Positions 35,769 to 43,367 of a DNA stretch of 64,000 nt are shown here, piece by piece (the stretch's first letter is position 1; each line of letters begins with the position of its first letter). The position numbers were made by a program, and so were the translations under genes. The notes under the pieces were generated by a model that ran no database searches, had not been told where the DNA came from, and saw nothing but the letters and a program-made list of their open reading frames with translations. Source of the DNA: Planctomycetota bacterium (lineage in GTDB: Bacteria; Planctomycetota; B15-G4; SIAN01); NCBI GenBank assembly GCA_028289345.1, contig JANQQL010000042.1, positions 124,001 to 188,000 of the forward strand, read 5' to 3'.

Positions 35769-36833
35769 ATGGTTCAGATCAACTTCGCCCGCAAGGAAAT
35801 CAACTGCAAGATCGTCTACTACGGTCCGGGACTCTCCGGAAAGACGACGAGCCTCGAGGTGGTTCACCAGAAGACCCCCGACGGACACAAGGGGGACCTG
35901 ACGTCGATTTCGACCGATGGTGACCGCACGTTGTTCTTCGACTTCATGCCGTTGGACTTGGGCACGATCGCGGGGATGAAAACGAAGTTTCATCTCTACA
36001 CCGTGCCGGGCCAGGTGTACTACAACTCCACGCGGAAGCTGGTGTTGCTGGGCGCCGACGGGATCATCTTTGTGGCCGACTCTACGCCGGGTCGCATGGA
36101 CGACAACATTCAGTCCATCGAGAATCTGCGCGAGAACTTGGCGGAGATGGGCCGCGACCTGAACAAAGTCCCCCTCGTCATCCAGTACAACAAGCGTGAC
36201 CTTCCCAGCGCTCTGAGCGTGGAAGAGATGGAAGGCAAACTCAACCCGAACAAGGCGCCCTGCTTCGAGGCCTCGGCCAAGACCGGCGAAGGTGTTTTCC
36301 AGACTCTGAAAGCCATCTCCGCGCTGGTCCTGGAGGACATCAACTCCAGCGAGAAGCGAGTGCTGAATCCGCAGGGAGGTCGTCGACCCGCGCCGCCGCG
36401 CAAGGGAGCTCCGGCTCCGGTTGCCGCGACGACCGGGTCCTCGGATCCGAGTGCGGCTGGTTTGCTTCCGGACAAGGACGTCGAACAGGTTCTGCGTCCT
36501 TCGAAACAGACGGCCGGCGGGGCTGCGGTGGCCACCCAAGAAGCGCCGCCGGTGGCGGCCACGGCCATGGAAGAAGTCGAGCCGGTGGCCGAAGTGGAAC
36601 CCGCTGGCGGCCGACGAGCCACGGTCAGCCAGTCTCGCGCAGCGCTCGCCAAGCAGATTCGCACGGCGGGGAACAGCAGCCGCACCAAGGCTCAGCCACA
36701 AGAACCGCAGCAGGCGACCAAGGCCGGGATGTCCGGCGCCAAGATCGCCGTCTACATGACACTCGGCATTCTGGCCGGGGCGGCCGCCGCCGTAGCCGCG
36801 GTGAAGGTCCTCCTCGGTTCCGGAGGAAGCTGA
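35769..36833 (+). CDS. mglA: MglA-like small GTPase with C-terminal membrane anchor
   Basis: 354 residues. Residues 1-190 are MglA: P-loop GPGLSGKT (19-26, missing the aspartate/serine of Ras in the MglA way), the intrinsic arginine finger in STDGDR (R53), switch TVPGQ (78-82, Q82), NKRD (141-144) and EASAKTGEG. R53 and Q82 have the numbering reported for MglA catalysis. MglA sets polarity in Myxococcus. Unlike the usual 195-residue MglA, the protein continues with a Pro/Ala-rich linker (about 200-320) and a hydrophobic segment at about 325-348 (YMTLGILAGAAAAVAAVKVL) just before the end, making it a tail-anchored GTPase. It is flanked by LC7 and MglB-like genes. Confidence 0.88.
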   Translation: MVQINFARKEINCKIVYYGPGLSGKTTSLEVVHQKTPDGHKGDLTSISTDGDRTLFFDFMPLDLGTIAGMKTKFHLYTVPGQVYYNSTRKLVLLGADGIIFVADSTPGRMDDNIQSIENLRENLAEMGRDLNKVPLVIQYNKRDLPSALSVEEMEGKLNPNKAPCFEASAKTGEGVFQTLKAISALVLEDINSSEKRVLNPQGGRRPAPPRKGAPAPVAATTGSSDPSAAGLLPDKDVEQVLRPSKQTAGGAAVATQEAPPVAATAMEEVEPVAEVEPAGGRRATVSQSRAALAKQIRTAGNSSRTKAQPQEPQQATKAGMSGAKIAVYMTLGILAGAAAAVAAVKVLLGSGGS

Positions 36834-36916
36834 CGCAGCACCACCACACTTTTGTTGCTTGGACCCAAACCCGTCGATCGAGCGCAGATAGAGAGACAGG
36901 AACCCAGAGGAATCCC

Positions 36917-37429
36917 ATGGGGAACGATCAACAGTTACGCGAAAGCCGGATGGTCTTCTACAAGAAGGACCTCGACAAGATCGACAAGGTCTTGAACGAA
37001 CTCGTTCGGCTGTCCAAGTCGAAGAGTGTTCTCCTGGTGGACAAAGAAGGCCACATGATCACTGGGTGCGGGGAGAAGCCCAGTTTCAACCAAGACACGA
37101 TCTCGGCCCTGGTGGCCGGGTCATTCAGTGCCACTCGAGAGATGGCGCGGATCTTGGGAGAGCAGGAGTTCTCGGCTCTCTACCACCAAGGCGAGCGGGA
37201 CAACATCCAGCTTTCCCTGGTCGGTGACCGGACGATCCTCACCATTCTGTTCGACGACTCCACGACCCTCGGCATGATTCGTTTGTACTGCCAGGAAGCG
37301 GTCGAGAAGCTGTCGGGAGTGTTCCGCGAGATTGAGGACCGCGACGACGAAGACCAGGACGATGAAGGGCTCGAAGACGGGTTCGATTCGTCGGCCAAGG
37401 AGTCCTTGGACGCGCTGTTCGACTCCTAA
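36917..37429 (+). CDS. mglB: MglB-like roadblock protein
   Basis: 170 residues. Residues 10-140 align by eye to MglB: MVFYKKDLDKIDKVLNELVR, SVLLVDKEGHMITGCGE, ISALVAGSFSATREMARILG, EFSALYHQGERDNIQLSLVG, TILFDDSTTLGMIRLYCQEA. Like MglB it ends in an acidic tail with a short C-terminal helix (SLDALFDS, compare the C-terminal helix of MglB that touches MglA). MglB is a GTPase-activating partner for MglA. The gene lies 83 nt after the tail-anchored GTPase. It converges with a TPR gene, 9 nt away. Confidence 0.85.
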   Translation: MGNDQQLRESRMVFYKKDLDKIDKVLNELVRLSKSKSVLLVDKEGHMITGCGEKPSFNQDTISALVAGSFSATREMARILGEQEFSALYHQGERDNIQLSLVGDRTILTILFDDSTTLGMIRLYCQEAVEKLSGVFREIEDRDDEDQDDEGLEDGFDSSAKESLDALFDS

Positions 37430-37438
37430 GGAGTCACC

Positions 37439-39151
37439 TCACTCTTCAGACGGAGTCTTGTCGGACTCGGATTCGGATTCTGCGGGAGCAGCGTCCGGGG
37501 CCGAGTCCGCTTGCGTTTCTGCCGCGGCTGCTTCGGCGGCCGCCGCTTCCGCTGCCGCTGCTTCGGCAGCCGCTCGTTGGGGGAACAGGCGACGGAGCCA
37601 GAAGCGAAGCTCGGCTCGCTCCGGACATTCTTCTTCGATGCGCTCGAACATCTTCTTGGCGCGGTCGTCCTCGCCACGCCGGTAGAACAGGGTCAACAAG
37701 TTGACCAGCGCGTCGCCGTAGACCTCTTTGGAAGAGGCCCGTGCACCGTCACTCTCGGCTTCGGCGAGTTGCTCCTCGGCCAGATCGCGAGCCTCCCACA
37801 GCCACTCTTCGGCTCGATCCAAGTCCCGTTCCAGGTGGTAGACCAGCAGCAGAGCGGTGTCATTCAAAATGCGGGCATTGTCGGGAGCGAGTGACATGGC
37901 GCGCCGGTATGCCTGGTAAGACTCCTCGTAGCGGCCCGATTCGCGAGCGAAGAAGCCGTAGTTGTTCCAGCAGTCGGCGGCTTTCGGATTTACGATGCAC
38001 ACGCGGGAGGCGAATGCCCGAATGTGGTCGAAGTCCGCTTCCTGGGCCGATTCGCCGCCCATCTGTTCCCAGTAGCGGTCCATCAGCTTCTGAAGTCCCT
38101 TCTTGGCATTCTCCAAGGTGGGGTCCCTGTCCAGGGCAGAGAAGAACGCGCTTTCCGCTTCCTGGAGCAAGCCGAGCTTGGTGAGGGCGAAGCCCTTGTA
38201 GGAGCGCAGTAGGGGAATTCGTTCCTCCGCGGCGTCTTGGAAGTCAGGCTTGTTCTGCACGCTTTGGAACAGCAGTCGCTCGGCTTGACCGTACTCTTTG
38301 CGGGCGGCTTCGTAGTCTCCGTCGACGTTGTACGCGACGTGACCTTTCAGCTCATGAGCGGCAGCGCTGTACCAATCCGACAGAGCGGGTTGCTCGACCA
38401 GCCCGGTGTAGAAACGGATGGCGTTGTCGAAGTCCTTTCGCTGCTCCACCGTGCGCAAAAACTCGTCGTGGAGATCGGTGTTGTTCGGCTTGAGGGTGAT
38501 CGCCCGGCGATAGCACTTCATCGCCTCTTTGGTTTCCCCTTGGGCAGTCAACACACGACCAAGAGTCTCCAGGGCTTTGGCTTGAAGAGGCAAGGAGCCG
38601 ACGGCATCACGGAGGACCGCTTCTGCTTCTTCGAGGCGGACGTCCGCTTGTTCGTAGTTGCGGGCCTCCAGAGCAAACTCTCGCGACAGCAGCAGGGCAT
38701 CAGCCAGGTCGAGGAGCAGGTCCAGGTCGTCCGCGTCGAACGAGTGTGCGTGGTACAGAGTCGCAATCGCTTCTTCCGAGTCGCCCAACCGGAGCAGGAC
38801 CCGTCCGAGTTTCGCCCAAGCGTCGGCAGAACCGGGTTCCAAATCGATCCACTCCCGGTGCGCTCGCTCGGCCGTTTCGTACCACTCCCTGGCTTTCTCC
38901 CAGTCGGCCTCGTCCTTGACCGGGTGAGCATCGGCTTGTTTCAGATAAGCCTCTCCCAAAAGACGCCAAGCGTCGGGCCACGCGGACTGGGCTTCGACGG
39001 CTTGTTCGATAAGGCCCGTGGCTTTCTCGTATTCCCCGCGGTCCAGCGCCGCCCTTCCGTTCAAAAGGAGAGCGTTCACCTTCGTGCTGACGACCATGTC
39101 TGCGTCGGCGCTCAGGGCGAGGCTGAGGAGCGTCAAACCAAGGATGTTCAT
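37439..39151 (-). CDS. Exported TPR protein with Ala/Glu-repeat tail
   Basis: 570 residues. The ATG at 39149-39151 has GGAGAAGGG upstream and starts a signal peptide (MNILGLTLLSLALSADA). At least seven TPR repeats follow: ALLLNGRAALDRGEYEKATG, AWRLLGEAYLKQADAHP, AWAKLGRVLLRLGDSEEAIA, ALETLGRVLTAQGETKEAMK, CWNNYGFFARESGRYEESYQ and others. The end consists of repeated A3-4E units, about 20 residues, then an acidic Ser/Glu tail. Signal peptide plus TPR repeats suggests a periplasmic or secreted scaffold. It is convergent with mglB and divergent from the Mla transporter operon. Confidence 0.7.
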   Translation of the reverse strand: MNILGLTLLSLALSADADMVVSTKVNALLLNGRAALDRGEYEKATGLIEQAVEAQSAWPDAWRLLGEAYLKQADAHPVKDEADWEKAREWYETAERAHREWIDLEPGSADAWAKLGRVLLRLGDSEEAIATLYHAHSFDADDLDLLLDLADALLLSREFALEARNYEQADVRLEEAEAVLRDAVGSLPLQAKALETLGRVLTAQGETKEAMKCYRRAITLKPNNTDLHDEFLRTVEQRKDFDNAIRFYTGLVEQPALSDWYSAAAHELKGHVAYNVDGDYEAARKEYGQAERLLFQSVQNKPDFQDAAEERIPLLRSYKGFALTKLGLLQEAESAFFSALDRDPTLENAKKGLQKLMDRYWEQMGGESAQEADFDHIRAFASRVCIVNPKAADCWNNYGFFARESGRYEESYQAYRRAMSLAPDNARILNDTALLLVYHLERDLDRAEEWLWEARDLAEEQLAEAESDGARASSKEVYGDALVNLLTLFYRRGEDDRAKKMFERIEEECPERAELRFWLRRLFPQRAAAEAAAAEAAAAEAAAAETQADSAPDAAPAESESESDKTPSEE

Positions 39152-39533
39152 CGCGGGCCCTTCTCCGGGGGGACATCGCCAAGTGGGGACCATTGACCCC
39201 GGCGATCGCGGCCGCGCCAAAGAGCTTGCGGGCCAGGGTGCCAGGGGAAGATAGCCAAAGGTTCCTGGGACGTCCTCCTTCCGCCCCGCCGCCGCCGATG
39301 GGTTTTCCGCCAGTTTGGGCTTCCGCGGGGCCCGCAGCGTCCCCTCGAACCACGCGGCGCGTCCCCCGGTGCGAGTCCTTTCCCCCCGGGGCTTGAGCCA
39401 AGGGCGGACTGGGTCGGACCACCGATCCCAGCACGGGCCGGGTTTTCGGCGGAAAGGGAATGAGAGGAGACACCTGCGCCGCCGCCTTTGCCGATGGAAG
39501 TCTGAGTGGAGGGAAGGAGGGAGAAGCGGCGTT
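39152..39533. other. Divergent intergenic region upstream of the Mla-type operon
   Basis: About 380 GC-rich bases between the exported TPR gene and the permease gene. Contains an AAGGAGG (39514-39520), probably the ribosome-binding site of the permease, which starts 13 nt later at a TTG. Reading frames that cross the whole region on both strands look like codon-bias shadows. I see no convincing promoter or RNA. Confidence 0.4.
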
Positions 39534-40634
39534 TTGACCCACGGAGCGACAGTCCGTCAGGGGGCCGGACCGGGGGAGTACTCCCTGGAAGGAACTCTGG
39601 ATCTGGAGGCCGCGCTGCGACTGTCGCGCGAGCCCCTCGAGGGGGAGTTCCTGCGGATCGACCTGGGTGCGTTGCAGGGGTTCACGGGATCCGGGGCGGC
39701 CTACCTTCTCGATCTGATTCGCCGCTTCGGTCCTCACATTCGTTTCACCCGAGTTCCGGCGGATCTCGTGGAGTACTTGCGGGAGCTTCCCACCCCGGAA
39801 CTGGTGAGTGCTCAGCCACTCGACGAAGCGCTCGAAGAGCAGCCCTTCATCGAAACGGCGGGAAGTGGTTGGATCGAGTTCGTCCGGTCGGCTCGGTTCT
39901 TTCTCGCCCTGGCACTCGAGTTCTTGTACTGGGCCGTGCTGGCACCTTTGCGCGGCCAACGCCTGCGCCTTGGCCGTTGGATCACGGAAGTGAACCGTGT
40001 GGGGATCGATGCGATTCCGATCGTCGGTTTGATCTCGTTGTTGATCGGGATCATTCTTGCGCTGAACGCGGCGTCGCAGTTGGTGAACTACGGTGCGGAG
40101 AAGTTCACCGCGGATTTGGTCAGCATTGCCCTGGCTCGAGAGTTGTCTCCGGTGATCACCGCCGTGCTCGTCGCCGGTCGGTCCGGTTCGGCGATCACCG
40201 CCGAGATCGCCACCATGGTGGTGACAGAGGAAATGGATGCCTTGCGAGTCATGGGGATCAATCCTCGAGCGTTCATTGTTGTTCCGAAACTCCTGGCGCT
40301 CACCGCGGCATTGCCGGTTCTGGGAGTGCTTTCCGTGCTGGTGGGAATCGGCGGGGGATTCGGCATTGCCGTGTGGGTTTTGAATCTCCCCTTCGACCTG
40401 TACTGGAACGCCACGGTTCATGCTCTTGAAATGACCGACATCCTCCTGGGAGTGCTCAAATCCATCGTGTTTGGGGCGCTGATTGGCTTGACCGCGGCCA
40501 CCTTGGGACTGCGGGTGACGGGAGGATCTTCCGGCGTGGGCAAAGTCACCACCACGGCCGTGGTGACGGCTTTCTTCTTGATCATCATCTTCAACACATT
40601 CTTCACGTACCTGTTCTTTGCCTTGGACTTTTGA
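39534..40634 (+). CDS. mlaE: MlaE-type ABC transporter permease with N-terminal STAS-like domain
   Basis: About 366 residues from a TTG at 39534 (no ATG or GTG lies before the conserved part; AAGGAGG is 13 nt upstream). Residues about 10-105 resemble a STAS domain (TLDLEAALRLSREP, LRIDLGALQGFTGSGAAYLL), which in other bacteria is a separate small protein (MlaB). Residues about 130-366 are the MlaE permease: VGIDAIPIVGLISLLIGIIL, the signature ELSPVITAVLVAGRSGSAIT followed by AEIATMVVTEEMDALRVMGI, then three further helices. The complex moves lipids between the outer and inner membranes. The fusion of MlaB-like and MlaE-like parts is known in some bacteria. It begins a four-gene operon. Confidence 0.87.
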   Translation: MTHGATVRQGAGPGEYSLEGTLDLEAALRLSREPLEGEFLRIDLGALQGFTGSGAAYLLDLIRRFGPHIRFTRVPADLVEYLRELPTPELVSAQPLDEALEEQPFIETAGSGWIEFVRSARFFLALALEFLYWAVLAPLRGQRLRLGRWITEVNRVGIDAIPIVGLISLLIGIILALNAASQLVNYGAEKFTADLVSIALARELSPVITAVLVAGRSGSAITAEIATMVVTEEMDALRVMGINPRAFIVVPKLLALTAALPVLGVLSVLVGIGGGFGIAVWVLNLPFDLYWNATVHALEMTDILLGVLKSIVFGALIGLTAATLGLRVTGGSSGVGKVTTTAVVTAFFLIIIFNTFFTYLFFALDF

Positions 40635-40732
40635 AGGATGAACAGCGGCCCACGATGGTTCCCACTCCACCCGCTGAAAGCCGTGATGGCCAGGAACGGG
40701 ACTTCCCATGCTTTGCAGCGAGGGAATCGAAA

Positions 40733-41551
40733 GTGAACGCGTTCGCTCGACCACTCGTGATCGAAGGGGAGGGACTGGGCTTCTCCTATGGAAACCGACA
40801 GATTCTCCAAGAGCTGGACGTTCGAGTGGGCAAAGCCGAGATCCTGACGATCATGGGGCCGAGTGGTTGCGGCAAGACCACCTTGCTGCGGCTGATGGTA
40901 GGGTTGGCTCGTCCACAATCGGGGTCGCTGAAAGTGTTGGGTGAGGACTACTCCCGGATGGACGAAGACGACATGAATCGCTTTCGTCACCGACTCGGCA
41001 TGTGCTTTCAGTTCGGGGCACTCCTCAACTCGCTTCCCATCTATGACAACCTGGCCCTGCCCCTGCGGGAGCGGTGGAAGTCTCCGCCCGAGAGTCTGGT
41101 GTCCTTGGTGGTTCGCAGCAAGTTGGCGATGGTCGGGCTCCTTGGTACCGAGTCCCTGCTGCCTAGCGAACTTTCCGGCGGGATGCGCAAACGAGCGGGC
41201 TTGGCTCGAGCGCTCATGCTCGATCCGGAACTGTTGTTCTTCGATGAGCCGACTTCGGGGCTCGATCCAGTCACGGCTGCCGATCTCGACCGCACCGTTC
41301 TCGAGCTTCGTCGCCGACTGCAAACCACCATGGTGGTGGTGACCCACGATCTGGCATCGGCTTGGCGAATCTCCGACCGGATCCTTGTCTTGCTGCATGG
41401 AAGAATTGCGGTCCAGGGGACTCGAGAGGAAATCGAGAACTGTTCTGACCCAGAAGTCCAGGCGTTCATCCAGCGCGAGAGTCCCGCACGTCGCCAGTCT
41501 CTTGCAGGCGGGTTCCTCGATGACTACTTCGAAATCGAATCGGGGACCTGA
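40733..41551 (+). CDS. mlaF: MlaF-type ABC transporter ATP-binding protein
   Basis: 272 residues from a GTG at 40733 (GCGAGGGA upstream). An in-frame TTG at 40631 that overlaps the permease stop would add 34 poorly conserved residues. ABC ATPase motifs: Walker A GPSGCGKTT, Q-loop CFQFGALLNSLPIYDNLALP, signature LSGGMRKRAGLARAL, Walker B LLFFDEPTSGLDP and the H-loop VVTHDLASA. FQFGALFDSLTVWENV-like Q-loop sequence and MRKR are typical for the Mla family. It drives lipid transport with the permease; the MCE protein gene starts 3 nt downstream. Confidence 0.9.
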   Translation: MNAFARPLVIEGEGLGFSYGNRQILQELDVRVGKAEILTIMGPSGCGKTTLLRLMVGLARPQSGSLKVLGEDYSRMDEDDMNRFRHRLGMCFQFGALLNSLPIYDNLALPLRERWKSPPESLVSLVVRSKLAMVGLLGTESLLPSELSGGMRKRAGLARALMLDPELLFFDEPTSGLDPVTAADLDRTVLELRRRLQTTMVVVTHDLASAWRISDRILVLLHGRIAVQGTREEIENCSDPEVQAFIQRESPARRQSLAGGFLDDYFEIESGT

Positions 41552-41554
41552 GCC

Positions 41555-42520
41555 ATGGCGACCAGGAAAGAAAAGGTCAGCGCCGGATTGTTCCTGCTCA
41601 CAGGAGTGCTGCTGCTCTCCGCGCTGATTGCATTGATTGCCGGGATGCGATTGCGCCGGGACTACAAGGAATACCGAATTCGCTTCACCGAGTCGGTCAG
41701 CGGACTCAACCAGGGATCCGAGGTGGTCTACATGGGCGTCCCGGTGGGATCCGTGGGCTTCATCGAGAAGGACGTCGGCGAAGTGTTGGTGCACTTGAAG
41801 ATCGAAACTGAGTTTCCGATCAAGGCGGGAACCTATGCCACATGGAACAACAACTTCCTGACCGGGGAAGCCACCGTCGAGCTGCGGGGTGGCGACAAGG
41901 AAGAGGAGTCACTGCCAACCGGGGGAGAGATTCCCTGGCGGAAGACACCTCTCGAGACGGTCGAGGAGTCGCTTCCCCGGACCGTGGACGACATCGTGGA
42001 GCTGTTCCATCGGCTGAACGACGTGCTGGACCAGGACAACCGGGATGCGCTGCGGCGAATCGTGCGCGGCGTCGACGAGTTGGTCGGAACCGCGGGGGCT
42101 GACGTTCGGGCCATGCGGGAAGAGATGACCGCATTCCGCGTGACCCTGGAATCCTTGGTTGCCACGGTCGAAGGAGAAGTCCAGCGAGTGGGACAACAGG
42201 TGTCGGGTTCGGTGGGGCGGGGAGTGGATTCTGCGGTGCTGGCCGCGGGAGCAATCGAAACGGCGTCGCGTCAAGTCGAAGAGATGGGATCCGAGGTGAC
42301 CACCCTGGCTCGATCTCTTCAGGACGCGGCTTCGAGCGTGCAAGCAACCGTCGAGGATGTGGGAGGGGTGGTCGAGGACAACCGCCGCCAACTGCACCAG
42401 ACCGTGAGCCACCTCGAGGCGTCGACGGCGGCTCTCGAGCGTCTCTTGCACGAACTCGAAGATCACCCGAGTCTGCTGCTGCGAGGGCAAGCGCGCCCCG
42501 AACGAGAGCGAGGAGACTGA
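41555..42520 (+). CDS. mlaD: MlaD/MCE-domain substrate-binding protein
   Basis: 321 residues. An N-terminal anchor (SAGLFLLTGVLLLSALIALI) is followed by an MCE domain at about residues 40-125 (YRIRFTESVSGLNQGSEVVY and MGVPVGSVGFIEKD, then TATLNNNFLTGEATV-like WNNNFLTGEATVELRGG). The remaining 195 residues are a long helical coiled-coil-like stretch (ESLVATVEGEVQRVGQQV and following), like the needle of some MCE proteins, ending in basic residues. MCE proteins form hexameric rings that carry lipid through the periplasm. Third gene of the operon, 5 nt from the auxiliary lipoprotein gene. Confidence 0.88.
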   Translation: MATRKEKVSAGLFLLTGVLLLSALIALIAGMRLRRDYKEYRIRFTESVSGLNQGSEVVYMGVPVGSVGFIEKDVGEVLVHLKIETEFPIKAGTYATWNNNFLTGEATVELRGGDKEEESLPTGGEIPWRKTPLETVEESLPRTVDDIVELFHRLNDVLDQDNRDALRRIVRGVDELVGTAGADVRAMREEMTAFRVTLESLVATVEGEVQRVGQQVSGSVGRGVDSAVLAAGAIETASRQVEEMGSEVTTLARSLQDAASSVQATVEDVGGVVEDNRRQLHQTVSHLEASTAALERLLHELEDHPSLLLRGQARPERERGD

Positions 42521-42524
42521 GGGC

Positions 42525-43094
42525 ATGAGCACCCGGCGAGTGGTGGGGAGTGCGATCGTGTTGCTGTCGAGTGCTTGTGCGTCGGTCACCCCGGTGCGCG
42601 AGTATCTTGTGGGGGATCGACCGACGCGGCAATCGTTCCAGGAGCATGCCGCGAGAGCCGTGGCGCTGAATGTGGTCGTGCGTCCGTTCCTCGATTCCCC
42701 GGGAATTGGCTACCGCCAGGGGACCGTGCGTGCCGGTGCCTACCACTACCATCGGTGGGCAGAGCCGTTGGACGAGATGATCTTCCGCGCCGTTCGGGAG
42801 ACGCTGAATCAATCCGCGGTCTCGGTGGTGCCGCCTTCTGACACGAACGAGTCTCTCCAGCTGGAAGTGTCTGGCTTCCACGAAACTGCCGATGAGCGCG
42901 GACGCAACGTGCGGGCGATCATTCGGATCGATGCCTGTTGGCGGCGCCCGGGACGATCGGCCGAGTGTTTCACTGTGGCCCGTGACCTCGCCGTGGACGG
43001 CGACGACATCGACGACTTGGTCGAGACGTTGGATCGCGGGCTCTACGACTGCTTGGACGAGCTCGTCCCCCAAGTGGCGTCTCGCGCGCGCTAG
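42525..43094 (+). CDS. ABC-type transport auxiliary lipoprotein (PqiC-like)
   Basis: 189 residues. An N-terminal lipobox (LLSSACAS, Cys about 19) marks an outer-membrane or inner-membrane lipoprotein. The body resembles the ABC_trans_aux family (formerly DUF330; PqiC): ALNVVVRPFLDSPGIGYRQG, then YHYHRWAEPLDEMIFRAVRE and LQLEVSGFHETADER. These lipoproteins partner MCE transporters in outer-membrane lipid trafficking. It ends the Mla-type operon; a 273-bp gap follows before an Ig-like lipoprotein. Confidence 0.82.
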   Translation: MSTRRVVGSAIVLLSSACASVTPVREYLVGDRPTRQSFQEHAARAVALNVVVRPFLDSPGIGYRQGTVRAGAYHYHRWAEPLDEMIFRAVRETLNQSAVSVVPPSDTNESLQLEVSGFHETADERGRNVRAIIRIDACWRRPGRSAECFTVARDLAVDGDDIDDLVETLDRGLYDCLDELVPQVASRAR

Positions 43095-43367
43095 CGTTCC
43101 GTGGGACCGTCGCGAGGGAACGACCCCGGCCGCGTTGGCGCGGTCCCGAGGGTGGTTCTTACGCCGCTCGGTTCTGGGTCGGGCATCGGGCGTTCCCACC
43201 GCCCGAAAAAGGCGGATTCCGGGAAGTCCTTCGTCTCGAGTGGAGTCTCATTGACAAAATCCGTCTCCGTGCGGGGGCCGCCTGCCGCCTTGGCGCGTGG
43301 AGCAGGCTAGACTGAACAGAGTGTCTTTGTGACTTCCCCTCCCGCCCCTCTAGAGGACTCCCGGCCC

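Noticed and set aside
39315..39533. N-terminal extension of the permease to an ATG at 39315
   Set aside because: The added residues are Arg/Gly/Ser-rich without STAS or membrane character, and an AAGGAGG lies just before the TTG used.
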